Origin: Acidobacteriota bacterium
GTDB lineage: Bacteria > Acidobacteriota > Vicinamibacteria > Vicinamibacterales > UBA8438
Direction of reading: 5' to 3'
Assembly (NCBI GenBank): GCA_011523845.1
Contig: WTFV01000126.1
Span: forward strand, 1 to 64,000
Length of the DNA: 64,000 nucleotides
The notes under the pieces are model-generated. The model saw only the letters and a list, made by a program, of their open reading frames with translations, searched no databases and had not been told where the DNA came from. The first letter of the stretch is position 1; every line of letters begins with the position of its first letter. This document shows, one piece after another, positions 36,757 through 46,385 of this stretch. A program made the translations under genes and the position numbers.

Positions 36757-38025
36757 TTACGGCTGCTCTTCGATGCGGTAGAGGTGGCTGTCGGTACGGA
36801 TGAACAGCGCGCCGTCGGAGATCGCCATCGAGGCGAGCGTCACCCCGTCGAGCCGGTTCCGGGCCAGCACGCGGAACTCGGTCCCGGGAGCGAGCACGTT
36901 CGTCACGCCCTCTTCGTTCTGAAAGTAGATCCGGCCGCCGACGAACACCGGCGAGGCGGAGTGGTTGCCGCCCAGCCGTTGCTGCCAGTGAATGTCCCCG
37001 GTCAGTGCGTCGACGCAGGTGGCGATGCCGAAATCGGTGACGACGTACAGCTCGTTGCCGACGAGGATCGGTGAAGGGGTCAACGGCGCGCCGCGCCGGA
37101 GCCGCCACGCCACGTGCGACCGCGTGACGTCACCCTCGCCGTCAGCCCGTACCGCGAGCAGCGTCGGCGCCTGGAACCCGGTCGACAGGTAGACGAGCCC
37201 GTGGCCGTAGATGGGGCGCGGGACGTTGGAGAATCCGTTGGGATACCGGACCCGCCAGATCTCCCGGCCGGTCGCCGGATCGTGCCCGCTGGCGCGGAAC
37301 GCGCTGACGTTGAAGATCTGTTCCCGATCGCCGACGCGAATGAGCAGGGGCGTGGAATAGGCCTGCGATACCGGATCCGGGCGCGTCGAGCGCCAGCGCT
37401 CCTCGCCGGTGCGCGCGTCCACCGCCACCAGATAGGCGGTGTCGTAACCGTCGATGCTCACCACCAGCAGCCCGTCGTGGAGGATCGGCGAGCCGCCGTT
37501 CCCGTGCTGCGAGATGTAGGGGAAGCGGGTGCGCCAGAGCAGGTCGCCGCCGGTGCCGACGGCCGCCGTGCCCGTAGCCCCGAAGTGGACGTAGACGCGC
37601 TCGCCGTCCGGATCGAGAACCGGCGTCGGCGAGGCGAAGCTGTTCTTGGGGTTGAGGAGGTACGTCTCGTCGCTGCCGAACACCTCCACGTCGAGGGTGT
37701 TGGCCCCGGATTCGACATCGTAGGCGAGCAACCTGAGCGAGCTTCCCGCACGCGGATCGGTCACGGCCGTCGTCAGCCACAGCCGGCCGTCGGCGATGAC
37801 CGGCGAGGACCAGCCGCGGCCCTCTACCGGCACCTTCCAGGTGACGTTCTCCGTCTCGCTCCACTCCAGCGGGACGGTCGCGTCGGGGGCGTGCCCCTGG
37901 CCGGTCGGTCCCCGGAACTGCGGCCAATCGGCGGCGTTTGCGATGGCGCCGGCGCACCAGAGGATGGAGATGATCACGGCGGTCGAAGCGGCCGGCCGTC
38001 CGATGCCCGAAGCGCGCTCTGTCAT
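36757..38025 (-). CDS. secreted PQQ-like beta-propeller repeat protein
   Basis: A 422-residue protein from ATG 38025, with AAGGGGAG upstream. A signal peptide ends in AIANA; the mature part starts DWPQFRGPTGQGHAPDATVP, the mark of the PQQ-like repeat family common in Acidobacteria and Planctomycetes. Seven or eight blades of the VxAxDxxTGxxxW kind are visible (AVDARTGEERWRSTRP, HDPATGREIWRVRYPN, CVDALTGDIHWQQRLG). The Asp and Trp-dock features of true dehydrogenases are not obvious, so it may be a structural or BamB-like propeller rather than an enzyme. A -10-like TACAAT lies on the minus strand near 38050. It is convergent with no gene and separate from vapBC. Confidence 0.85.
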   Translation of the reverse strand: MTERASGIGRPAASTAVIISILWCAGAIANAADWPQFRGPTGQGHAPDATVPLEWSETENVTWKVPVEGRGWSSPVIADGRLWLTTAVTDPRAGSSLRLLAYDVESGANTLDVEVFGSDETYLLNPKNSFASPTPVLDPDGERVYVHFGATGTAAVGTGGDLLWRTRFPYISQHGNGGSPILHDGLLVVSIDGYDTAYLVAVDARTGEERWRSTRPDPVSQAYSTPLLIRVGDREQIFNVSAFRASGHDPATGREIWRVRYPNGFSNVPRPIYGHGLVYLSTGFQAPTLLAVRADGEGDVTRSHVAWRLRRGAPLTPSPILVGNELYVVTDFGIATCVDALTGDIHWQQRLGGNHSASPVFVGGRIYFQNEEGVTNVLAPGTEFRVLARNRLDGVTLASMAISDGALFIRTDSHLYRIEEQP

Positions 38026-38168
38026 CGCTGTTCTCCCCTTGCTTCGCATTGTATACGGCGGTCCGATCGCGCGGCCGCCGGGCAACTTCGAAGCCGGGTG
38101 CTGTCGAGTCCGCCTCGCCGGCCCGGTGTGGCATGATGGAGGTTGGCAACGTGAGGAGGCGGACGGCA

Positions 38169-39170
38169 ATGGCGACGAAGTACGTGGGCGAGCCCGACGG
38201 CCTCGCATCGGTTGCGGGAGACGCCGGCCCGGCCCGGACCGACCCGGCGCCGGCGATGGAGTTTCCCGGCTGCGACCCCGTCTCCATGACGTGGGAGGAG
38301 GTCTGGGCCTACGACGGACGCATCGAGTACTGGGATGGCGCGTCGTCGACCGCACAGGTCATGCGCGACGCCGGTCCGGTCCACGAGAGCCCGCCCAACG
38401 TCCTGAGCGAGATCCTGACCCGGATATCCCAGGAGCGCGGGTCGCGCATCCGCTGCTACGGCGCGGTCTACCTGATGGAGCGGGACGGTGCGGGCCGACC
38501 CCGGCGCGTGATGGTCGCGGACCAGACCATCTACCTGCGTCCGGGACGCTGGAAGCCGAGCGACCCGGCCATCATCAGGGACGAAGACCCGCTGCCGGAC
38601 GTGATCCTGGAGGTGGATCACACCACCGACGTCCGCCGCAACAAGCTCGGGTTGTACGAATCCTGGGGGTTTCCGGAAGTGTGGGTGGAGACGCCGGACA
38701 CCCCGGCGCCGAGCCGCCCGCGGCGGCTGCGGCCGGGCCTGACGATCCATCGGCTCGACGAGGGGCGTTTCCGGGTGTCCGCGGAAAGCCGCGCGTTTCC
38801 GGGATGGCCGGCGGCCAGGATCCATGCCTCGCTGAACGAGACCCACATGAGCCCTCGAACCCTGGCCGACCTGACCCGCGTGGGCCGCAGGCTGGGCCGG
38901 CAGGAGGGCACGACCCCGGACGACGACCCGCAGATCGGCCGCCACCGCCGGCAGGCCCACGGCACCGGTCTGCGGGCAGGGCGCGCCGAGGGGGTCGCCG
39001 CACAACGGGCGTTCCTGGGCCGGCTGGCGTCACGCAAGTTCGACGCGGCGACCGCGGAGCGGTTGGCCGAGGCCCTGGCCGGGGTCGACGATCACGGCCG
39101 CCTCGCCGCGATCGGCGACCGGATCATCGACTGCGACGACGGTGCCGCGCTATTGGCTGAACTGTCCTGA
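38169..39170 (+). CDS. Uma2-family (DUF820) endonuclease-like protein
   Basis: A 333-residue protein from ATG 38169, preceded by GAGGAGGCGGACGG. The Uma2 domain (residues about 40-200) shows EEVWAYDGRIEYWDG, NVLSEILTRISQERG, VMVADQTIYLRPG, then DVILEVDHTTDVRRNKLGLYESWGFPEVWVETP, giving the D...E-V-D restriction-fold pattern. The C-terminal third has an Arg-rich region and a helical end (RAGRAEGVAAQRAFLGRLAS, ATAERLAEALAGV), like the tails of Rpn/transposase-related nucleases. The family is abundant in complex genomes, with unclear function. It lies in an accessory block with the restriction operon. Confidence 0.75.
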   Translation: MATKYVGEPDGLASVAGDAGPARTDPAPAMEFPGCDPVSMTWEEVWAYDGRIEYWDGASSTAQVMRDAGPVHESPPNVLSEILTRISQERGSRIRCYGAVYLMERDGAGRPRRVMVADQTIYLRPGRWKPSDPAIIRDEDPLPDVILEVDHTTDVRRNKLGLYESWGFPEVWVETPDTPAPSRPRRLRPGLTIHRLDEGRFRVSAESRAFPGWPAARIHASLNETHMSPRTLADLTRVGRRLGRQEGTTPDDDPQIGRHRRQAHGTGLRAGRAEGVAAQRAFLGRLASRKFDAATAERLAEALAGVDDHGRLAAIGDRIIDCDDGAALLAELS

Positions 39171-39472
39171 CGCGAACCCGGCGCCGGACGCGCCGGACGC
39201 CGGCGGCGGCGCCGAATCCGTTTCGGCTGACTACCGTTGGCGGCAGCGGTCCGCGGTCGGGTATCGATCTCGACCGGCCGCGAGCCATCGACGCGGACGA
39301 GGACGAAGCGTTTCTGCCTGCGAGGTTTCCTGATCGGCATGCTGCTCCCGGACATGGCGTGCTGGTCAGGTTCTCGTTCCCGCCGGGTTCTCGATGACAT
39401 CGGCGATTCGAAGAAGATGAAGTCGGTGGCTGCGAGACGCAGCAAGTGAAGACGGGTGTCAGTGGTCGGGCG
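39171..39472. other. gene-free gap between Uma2 and the restriction operon
   Basis: These 302 bases hold no convincing gene, repeat or terminator. A minus-strand frame (39092-39445) is rich in Arg and lacks a family or ribosome site. Confidence 0.5.
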
Positions 39473-39919
39473 CTATGACGGCAAGTCCGTGAGACATTCT
39501 GAGCACGTAGTGATCAGCGGTCGCTGATAGTGCGATTGCAGGGCCAGCAAGTGCGTGTCCTCGGACACCAGATAGTCGGCATCGCCGTCGAGTGCGCAGA
39601 GCAGGAAGACCTCGTCGTCCGGATCGCTTGGCGGGGTCGGCGCGGCGGACGACGTGATCTCGACGTGTGCGAAAGCACCCTGGATGTAGGCGAGCAGCCG
39701 GCGCACCCTGTCGGGCGGGTGACGGCGTTCGAGCAGGACGCGTGCGTATTCGTCGAGGATCCCGTCGCAGTAGAGACCGCTGTGCCGTGCGGCGACGACG
39801 ATGAGCAGCCGGAGATGCGCGTTGTAGCCGGACGTCGGCAGGCCGGTGTCGAGCCAGCGTGAACCGGCGGCGACGATCTCGTTGGTGTCGAGGACGACGC
39901 GGAAGACGGCCGGCGTCAC
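39473..39919 (-). CDS. PIN-domain nuclease coupled to the restriction operon
   Basis: A 148-residue PIN protein of the COG1569 type. Acidic positions are visible: VVLDTNEIVAAG, CDGILDEYARVLL, and DPDDEVFLLCALDGDADYLVSEDTHLLAL. PIN domains cut RNA, or DNA in some cases, and usually act as toxins. Its ATG overlaps the stop of the res gene in an ATGA arrangement (39916-39919), so it is translated with the restriction enzyme. No antitoxin gene is next to it, which suggests that it is part of the restriction system or that the antitoxin role is filled elsewhere. The link is positional. Confidence 0.8.
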   Translation of the reverse strand: MTPAVFRVVLDTNEIVAAGSRWLDTGLPTSGYNAHLRLLIVVAARHSGLYCDGILDEYARVLLERRHPPDRVRRLLAYIQGAFAHVEITSSAAPTPPSDPDDEVFLLCALDGDADYLVSEDTHLLALQSHYQRPLITTCSECLTDLPS

Positions 39920-42900
39920 GCCGGGCCGTCCTCGCCCGATCCCAGGGTTTCGCGGAGCGCATGAGCGAAGTCGGCCTGCGTCCAGCCGCGAGATCGCAGC
40001 AACTCCACGTCACGATTGGCTTCGTCGCGCAGCTTCGCGGCGCCGGCACGGATGTGCGCGTCGCGAGCCGCGATCAAGTTCTGAATCTCGTGCCCGAGCT
40101 GCTGGGGATTCCGGCAGACGAGGAACTCCCATTCGCCGAGGCGGCTCCAGTTGTTCACGGCATGCGTCCAGCGGCGGGCGGCCTGGTGCTTCGCTTCGGC
40201 GTCGGGGTCCGGAGCACCCTTGATCTCCAGGACGACGCTGACGCCGTTGCGCAGGCGGACGACGAAATCAGGTTCGTACGCCCGCGGATCACCGTAGAGC
40301 TCGTACGGGATGGTGAACTCCAGACGGTAGTTCCGCACGTAACACTCGACGATGCGATCCTTCGCAAGCTGTTCGATCCGGAACATCGCGGCCTGTTCCC
40401 AGCTCGCTGTGTGGCAGGCGACGTAGTTCAGGTGGCTCGCTACAGTCGGCTGGACGGGCCGGACCGTCTTGAAGTGCACGCTCGTCGTGCTTCCGATGGG
40501 GCGATAACGGTTGAGTCTCGGGAGCACAAGCGGTTCGCCGTGCGTGTCGTCGGGCGTGATCGCATCGAGCAACCGGCTGACAATCTGCTCGGCGTACGTC
40601 TGCAATCCGATCTCGCAGGGATCGAGACCCCGCAGGTCGACACGCTCGCGAACGTATTCCTGCACGATCTCGAGAACCTGTGGATAGAGGGCCGCTCGGC
40701 TGCCGCTCCGCGAAGCGGAACGTCCGTTGACGCCGCCGTTCCCGGTCTCCGGCGGGCGACCGGCGCCGGCTCGGGTCTTCGGTGGGCTGGCGTCTGCCGA
40801 GCGCCCCGCCTCCGACAGCCGGTTCACGATCTCCCGGGCGATCTCGAACTCGATCTCCTGCGGATGCGTGGAGTCGTAGTACTCCCGCCGGTCGACGGTC
40901 TGGAAGCCGAACCCGCCGTGGGTTCCTGGATGGCCGATCTGATAACCGACCTGCGGCCGCACGAAAGCGGCGGTGGGGGTCTTCGTGGGATCGAGCTTCA
41001 ACGGTTCCACCGCCCGCACATCGCAGTTGACCCGGTTCCGCGTCAGGCGCACGAGGTAGCCTTCGACGACGGGGAACCGGATCTCGAAAGCGCGCCGCTC
41101 AGGGAGCGCCAGCACCTCGTGCTTCGGCAGCTCTCCCTGCGGCGGCCCGCTCCGCGGCTGGCGTCCCTTGAAAGGGATCAGCGAGAACGGGACCCCGAAG
41201 ACGTCGACGTACTCGGGTGTCAGAAGGCCGGTTTCCGGATCAGGCGCGTAATCCATGCGGCGAAGGCCGCGGCCAACCACCTGCTCGCAGAGCAACTGGC
41301 TGTGAAAGGCGCGCAGACCGAGGATGTGGGTCACGTTGTTGGCGTCCCACCCCTCGCTCAGCATGTTCACGCTGATGACGCAGCGGACGTTGCCGCCCGG
41401 CTCGCCCGGCTTGCCGACGGTGGAGACGATCTGCCGGAGCGCTTCGGCGGCCTCCTTCCGCGTCGCCGTCGGATCGTCACTCTCGGCCGCCTCCAGGAGC
41501 TTGGAGTCGATGCGCAAGGTAACCGCTTCCTCTTCGCCGTTCCACAGCTCGCGAAACCCGCGCAGACCGGGGCCGTAGTGCTTCTTCGGCTTCGACCTCC
41601 TCCATAACGGCGCGGCGTCCGCGCCGTCGTCAGGTTCATCTGCCGGGGTGGCCGCCACCGGTTCCTCGCCGGAGATCATTTGGTGCATGTGCGTTGCGAC
41701 GTCGGTGTTGTCGCAGACGACGATCAGCACGGGCGGCGTCCGGTCCTGGCCGGGGGCCGCGTCGCGCACCTGCTCGAACTTCTCCTTCCACTCGCTGGCG
41801 AGCGTGAGGAGGGCGTCCTCGGCCTTGCGGTATACGGCCTCGGGCTTCGGTCGTCCGCCGGTAAGGCGCTCACCGGCGCGCAGATCCCGGGTGATGTGAT
41901 GCCAGAGCTTGAAATACTTCGGGTCCGGCCGCCCGGTGTTGTCGATGGCCGGCAGGCGGGGGATCTTCGTGATGCCGCTCTCGATGGCGTCGACCAGACT
42001 GAAATCGCTGACGATCCAGGGGAACGGAGAGCCCTCGGGGTAGCCGCTGCCCTGGATGTAGAACGGCGTGGCGGACAGATCGACACACAGCTCGATGCCG
42101 CAGGCGGCGTTGATCGCGTCGAGTCCGTCGATCCACACCGTCGCTTCCCTGCGGTCCGCCCTGACGTCCGCCGAGATCCGTACGTCCTCGCCGACCGGCG
42201 CCGGCCGATAGGCATGGTGTCCCTCGTCGTTCAGGACCATCAACGGCTCGTCGTCCCACAGATCGCCTAGGCGGCGGCGCGCGAATGCCTCGGGCGTCTC
42301 CCTGCCGAGACGGCTCACCGTCACCTTGCCGACCCTGACCTCCTCCGGTTCCGGTCCCAGCCGATGCCAGTTGGTGACCAGCACCTTTCCCTTGGCCAGC
42401 TCCGGTCGCAACGGCGAGGGCACGAGGTCGAACGCCTCGTAGTAGTTGTGCGGGTCGGCCGGCCGCAGCACGCGGAGACGTTCCTTGATGGTCAGATTGG
42501 GGCAGACCACCAGCGCGCGGCGCGGATAGCGCGGGTCGCCCGGCTTGGTGCCGCGGTTGCAGAACGCCCAGGCGATCAACATCGCCATGACCACGGTCTT
42601 GCCACTGCCCGTCGCCATCTTGCAGGCGTAGCGCGGGATCGGCTTCCCTCCGTTCTGCTCGGGCACGTCTGCGAGCTTCGGCGGCTGCGCCACCTTCGCC
42701 AACCACTCCTCGGGCCGCGGGTTCCTGCCCCTGCTCAGCGCTTCGAAGTCCGCAAGCCCGAGTTGCGGGTTCCAGCGCGGCTTCCGGCCCCGGGCCAGCA
42801 GTTCGCGGAGATAGATGACCGTCTCCACCGCTTCCACCTGACAGAAGAACAGGCGCCGGGCCCGGTCGGCGCGCCACCAGTGGCTCAGGAGTCGCCTGGT

Positions 42901-43227
42901 CGTCTCCGCTGCACCCGGCCAGCGCGATTCCCGCCAGCGCTTCACGTCGGCGCGCAACGCGTTGACGAGCGGCAGGTCGTCCTGCTCTTCGTCGGCCAGC
43001 AGCGACATCTGGGCGGTGCCGGTGCGTTCGCTCTTGTACCAATAGGCCGCTTCGCGACGTCCCGGCTCTCTCGACGGGATGCCGGTCTTCCTGTCGTAGC
43101 GCCAGTAGTGATCCGGCTCGGTGTATGGGGAGCAGAGAATCGGGTCTTCGACCGGCTGGACGGGGATCTGATCGTCCGACAGGGAACGAGTCGACGCGCG
43201 TCGCTTCGTCGTTCGCGTCGTGCTCAC
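39916..43227 (-). CDS. type III-like restriction enzyme Res subunit (helicase-nuclease)
   Basis: A 1103-residue protein from GTG 43227, whose first bases overlap the mod stop (GTGA, 43224-43227). Superfamily 2 helicase motifs: P-loop MATGSGKTVV (205-211), LNDEGHHAYRP (motif II as DEGH), SVNMLSEGWDANNVTHILGLR and QVVGRGLRRMD (motif VI). The C-terminal nuclease shows PDFVV...LEIKG followed by HQAARRWTHAVNNW, a PD-ExK site. This is the ATP-dependent DNA-cutting partner of Mod; type III enzymes translocate or slide and cut about 25 bases from a site. It is longer than EcoPI Res (about 970 residues). A run of GGAGRPPETGNGGVNGRSAS near the middle is a linker. Confidence 0.93.
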   Translation of the reverse strand: MSTTRTTKRRASTRSLSDDQIPVQPVEDPILCSPYTEPDHYWRYDRKTGIPSREPGRREAAYWYKSERTGTAQMSLLADEEQDDLPLVNALRADVKRWRESRWPGAAETTRRLLSHWWRADRARRLFFCQVEAVETVIYLRELLARGRKPRWNPQLGLADFEALSRGRNPRPEEWLAKVAQPPKLADVPEQNGGKPIPRYACKMATGSGKTVVMAMLIAWAFCNRGTKPGDPRYPRRALVVCPNLTIKERLRVLRPADPHNYYEAFDLVPSPLRPELAKGKVLVTNWHRLGPEPEEVRVGKVTVSRLGRETPEAFARRRLGDLWDDEPLMVLNDEGHHAYRPAPVGEDVRISADVRADRREATVWIDGLDAINAACGIELCVDLSATPFYIQGSGYPEGSPFPWIVSDFSLVDAIESGITKIPRLPAIDNTGRPDPKYFKLWHHITRDLRAGERLTGGRPKPEAVYRKAEDALLTLASEWKEKFEQVRDAAPGQDRTPPVLIVVCDNTDVATHMHQMISGEEPVAATPADEPDDGADAAPLWRRSKPKKHYGPGLRGFRELWNGEEEAVTLRIDSKLLEAAESDDPTATRKEAAEALRQIVSTVGKPGEPGGNVRCVISVNMLSEGWDANNVTHILGLRAFHSQLLCEQVVGRGLRRMDYAPDPETGLLTPEYVDVFGVPFSLIPFKGRQPRSGPPQGELPKHEVLALPERRAFEIRFPVVEGYLVRLTRNRVNCDVRAVEPLKLDPTKTPTAAFVRPQVGYQIGHPGTHGGFGFQTVDRREYYDSTHPQEIEFEIAREIVNRLSEAGRSADASPPKTRAGAGRPPETGNGGVNGRSASRSGSRAALYPQVLEIVQEYVRERVDLRGLDPCEIGLQTYAEQIVSRLLDAITPDDTHGEPLVLPRLNRYRPIGSTTSVHFKTVRPVQPTVASHLNYVACHTASWEQAAMFRIEQLAKDRIVECYVRNYRLEFTIPYELYGDPRAYEPDFVVRLRNGVSVVLEIKGAPDPDAEAKHQAARRWTHAVNNWSRLGEWEFLVCRNPQQLGHEIQNLIAARDAHIRAGAAKLRDEANRDVELLRSRGWTQADFAHALRETLGSGEDGPA

Positions 43228-46200
43228 GCCCACCTTCCCCCTTCGGTCAGCACCCGCAGTCCCTCGTTGCCGCGCGGATCGATCACCTTGACCGCGACCT
43301 TCCAGAGCTCGCCGGCGCGCAGCCGGGCCGGGCGCGGGAAGGGCAGGCTGCGGAAGCCGCTCAGCGCGTCGAAGGCGCTCGGATCGACTGCCCCCGCGTT
43401 GTCGAGGGCACGCGCCAGCTTGTCCCACTTCTTCCTGTCGGGAAAGAACGCCTGGCAGATGCAGAACGTCCGGCCGTCGTAGTCGGTATCGAGGAACCAG
43501 GCCGCGATGCGTGTCCTGTCGCTGGGATAGAGGGCGTTGCTGACCGGGTCGTATACGTCCATGCCCTCCACTTCGACCACGTAGTCCCCGTCGTCCTGCT
43601 GCGCCAAGCCGGTCACGCGCGGCGCGCTGAAGACGCGAAACAGCTGGCTGCCGGGCTGCTCCTTGAGCAGGTCGCCCATCGCCACGTCGGGACTGATCAG
43701 CGCCATGTGCAGGCGCAACCGGGGATGCGAGGCCGCGTCGATGGCCTCCTGCGCCGCAGGATCGAAGCCGAACCCGGCGAACACCACGTCGTCGTAGCCC
43801 TTGCGGTTGGCGTCGCGGATCGCGTCCTCCACCTGCATGCCGGTCAGGTTGCCCACTTCCGGGCCGATGCTGACCGCGACCCGCCGGTCGGCCCCGGCGC
43901 CGTTCAGCCACTCGCCCTCGGCGTGGACGAGTGTCGCGCCGGTGGTGGGATCCAGCCGCGAGAACTTGACGTTCCGGTTGTCGGGAAAATCGACGCCGCT
44001 CGTCCGGAGGAGGCGAATCATCTTGTCGAGGTGAGCCTCGGCGTCGGCGATCACGAGTTCGCCGGTATCCTCCGCGTCGAAGGTCTCCAGTTCCTCGGGT
44101 GCGCCGCCGATGGGGGAGTCGGGTCCCTCTTCACGCGCCATCACCCCCTCCATGGTGAAAGGTCCTGCGACGCGCACCGCGCCGTTGACGATTGCCGGCT
44201 TGTCGACCAGCTCCTCGGTCTCGGCGTTGGCCGCAATGCACGCGTTCACTTCGTCCATCTTCGTCCGCCAGGCAGCGCGATAGGCGGTCAGCGCAACCCG
44301 CAGCGATTCCGGCCAGTCGGGATCGGTGTCGAACGGTACTTCCCAGGCCCGCCATGCGCCGGGCGGTATCCGTTCGCGGTATCTGGTGGTCTGCCGCCGT
44401 GTAATCCCCTTGAGGGGCTTCCGGGTGGGCACGGGCGTAATCCAGGCAGGATCGGCCCCCGGCAGCAGCCATCGGCGCACATCCGCGTCGGTGACGGCGT
44501 TCGCTCCCTGCTCGCGGTGCTTGGCGACGAGCTTCCCGACCAGATTCTCCTTCAGCTTGGCGTCGACCGCGCCGGCCGTGCGGTTCAGCACCGCGAGGGC
44601 GTCATCCAGGATCGGTTCGTGTCGGGCGAAGATCGGGTCGAGAGACGTGTTGCGGGCGATGCTCCTGAGCGTGATGTGGGGCACCATCCGGCAATCGAGC
44701 GTCAGCCGCTTCCCGGTCCGTCTGCCGTCGCCGTCGACGTCCGCGATCCAGATACCGTCGGGGTTGCGCGCCGCGTCCTCGGCGGTCAGGTCGCGGAGTC
44801 GGTAGTAGTCGAACCTGGCGGTCAGGAGCCGGTGTTTGGCGAGAGCCAACGCGACCCGGCTGGTATCGATCGTGATCCAGCGCCGGCCCCATTGCTCCGC
44901 CACGTACGCGGTCGTGCCACTGCCGCAGGTCGGGTCGAGGACCAGATCGCCTGGGTCAGTGGTCATCAGCATGCAGCGTTCGATGACCGTCGGTGTGGTT
45001 TGGACGACATACACCTTCTTGTCGCCGAATCCACTCTGGCGGGTATCGTCCCAGACATTGTTGATCGGCTTGAAGGCGAAGTCGTCAAGATAACGGACAT
45101 ATCCGAGCGTGTCGCCACTTGCGCACAGACGTTCGGAGGAATGCAGCCGGTTCATGCCTGCTTGGTTGGTCTTCCATCCGCCCTTCTTGGGTGTAAACTG
45201 CCTGTCTTCGAAATCAACCTGGAAGACCGTTGAAGTAGACGCCGTTTGCGAGGTAATCGGATTCTGTCGCCATATTCTTGCACCGCGGCTGGCCGCCTCG
45301 CGTATCTGTTCAATATGTGTCAACGACGCCCGCATGCCATTTTCCCACTCAACGTAACGCAAGTTCGAGTCCTCTTCCGGGCTTCGTGGAGTAAACGGTG
45401 GCTTTTTCTTGGACCGGTCAGAACGCGTGTACCAGAGCAGGAAGTCACATGTTACGTCCAGAGCCGCACTGGCCTTCCCGGTCGTCGTACGGAACGCCAC
45501 GATGGACCGGAACTGATCTGAACCAAATACCTCATCCATCACGCACCGCACCCGGTGCAGATTCTCGTCGCTGATCTGCACGAAGATGCTCCCGGTGTCG
45601 GCGAGCAACTCCCGCGCCATTGCCAGTCGGTCGCGCAGGTAGGCGAGATAGGAGTGGATGCCGAGCGTCCAGGTGTCGCGGTACGCCTTGACCATCTCCG
45701 GCTCGCGGGTGAGGTCCTGCCGGCGGTCCTTCACGTCGCGCTGGCCGAGTTGGGGCTGGAAGTTCGACGCGAACTTGATGCCGTACGGCGGGTCGACATA
45801 GATCATCTGGACCTTGCCGGCGAGATCCTCCCGCCGGGCGAGGCTGGCCATGACCTGGAGAGAGTCGCCCAGGATCATGCGGTTCGTCCAGTCGACGTCG
45901 TGCCGATAGAACTGTACCGCCTTTGCGTACTCCTGCTGCGGGTCGGCGAACAGATCACGTTGCACGTCCTGCCGCGCGAGCACCCGCAGGATCGCCTGCG
46001 TCGAGACGCGCTCGTGCATGTGCAGCGCCACCGGTTCCACCTCGAACCAAGGCTTTTCGCGCTTGCCGCTCCATTCCAGCCACGGTTCGTGCCTGCGCAG
46101 CGCGTCGGCCAGTACGGTTGCTTCTTCATCCGTCAGCGCCCGCTGACGGGCCGCCGTCAGAAGCTCGGGAAGCTGGTCCGTCGTCGCGGGCTCGGGGGAC

Positions 46201-46385
46201 GATCGCAGGACCGGCGGTAGGTGCGGGTTGAATGCGTACTGCACGGCAGGTGTCTCGCGGACCGCGCCGTGCGCTTCGATCCCGGCCGGCGGAATGTTCT
46301 TGCGCTTGGCGGGATACCTGATTGACGTGACGGCGGCGCGGGTCTCGTTCGCGTCGCTGGTTCCGGGACTCCCCTTCCGCGGCAT
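43224..46385 (-). CDS. type III-like DNA methyltransferase Mod subunit
   Basis: A 1053-residue methylase, first gene of the operon. DPPYG (198-202) comes first and DPTCGSGTTAYVAE (about residue 484) later, the beta-class order typical of Mod proteins. The segment between them (about residues 280-470, DNA 44980-45540) is the target-recognition part and is less GC-rich than the rest. Usual Mod proteins have 600-650 residues; this one has an extra C-terminal half of about 450 residues, not recognised, containing MNARCIAANAETEELVDKP-like helices near residue 720 and a beta-rich end. It methylates adenine or cytosine in a target DNA and gives Res its specificity. It ends with GTGA overlap to res. 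Confidence 0.93.
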   Translation of the reverse strand: MPRKGSPGTSDANETRAAVTSIRYPAKRKNIPPAGIEAHGAVRETPAVQYAFNPHLPPVLRSSPEPATTDQLPELLTAARQRALTDEEATVLADALRRHEPWLEWSGKREKPWFEVEPVALHMHERVSTQAILRVLARQDVQRDLFADPQQEYAKAVQFYRHDVDWTNRMILGDSLQVMASLARREDLAGKVQMIYVDPPYGIKFASNFQPQLGQRDVKDRRQDLTREPEMVKAYRDTWTLGIHSYLAYLRDRLAMARELLADTGSIFVQISDENLHRVRCVMDEVFGSDQFRSIVAFRTTTGKASAALDVTCDFLLWYTRSDRSKKKPPFTPRSPEEDSNLRYVEWENGMRASLTHIEQIREAASRGARIWRQNPITSQTASTSTVFQVDFEDRQFTPKKGGWKTNQAGMNRLHSSERLCASGDTLGYVRYLDDFAFKPINNVWDDTRQSGFGDKKVYVVQTTPTVIERCMLMTTDPGDLVLDPTCGSGTTAYVAEQWGRRWITIDTSRVALALAKHRLLTARFDYYRLRDLTAEDAARNPDGIWIADVDGDGRRTGKRLTLDCRMVPHITLRSIARNTSLDPIFARHEPILDDALAVLNRTAGAVDAKLKENLVGKLVAKHREQGANAVTDADVRRWLLPGADPAWITPVPTRKPLKGITRRQTTRYRERIPPGAWRAWEVPFDTDPDWPESLRVALTAYRAAWRTKMDEVNACIAANAETEELVDKPAIVNGAVRVAGPFTMEGVMAREEGPDSPIGGAPEELETFDAEDTGELVIADAEAHLDKMIRLLRTSGVDFPDNRNVKFSRLDPTTGATLVHAEGEWLNGAGADRRVAVSIGPEVGNLTGMQVEDAIRDANRKGYDDVVFAGFGFDPAAQEAIDAASHPRLRLHMALISPDVAMGDLLKEQPGSQLFRVFSAPRVTGLAQQDDGDYVVEVEGMDVYDPVSNALYPSDRTRIAAWFLDTDYDGRTFCICQAFFPDRKKWDKLARALDNAGAVDPSAFDALSGFRSLPFPRPARLRAGELWKVAVKVIDPRGNEGLRVLTEGGRWA

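Noticed and set aside
39092..39445. Arg-rich minus-strand frame of 117 residues in the gap after Uma2
   Set aside because: It overlaps the real Uma2 gene on the other strand, has no ribosome site and no family; probably a GC-rich open frame by chance.
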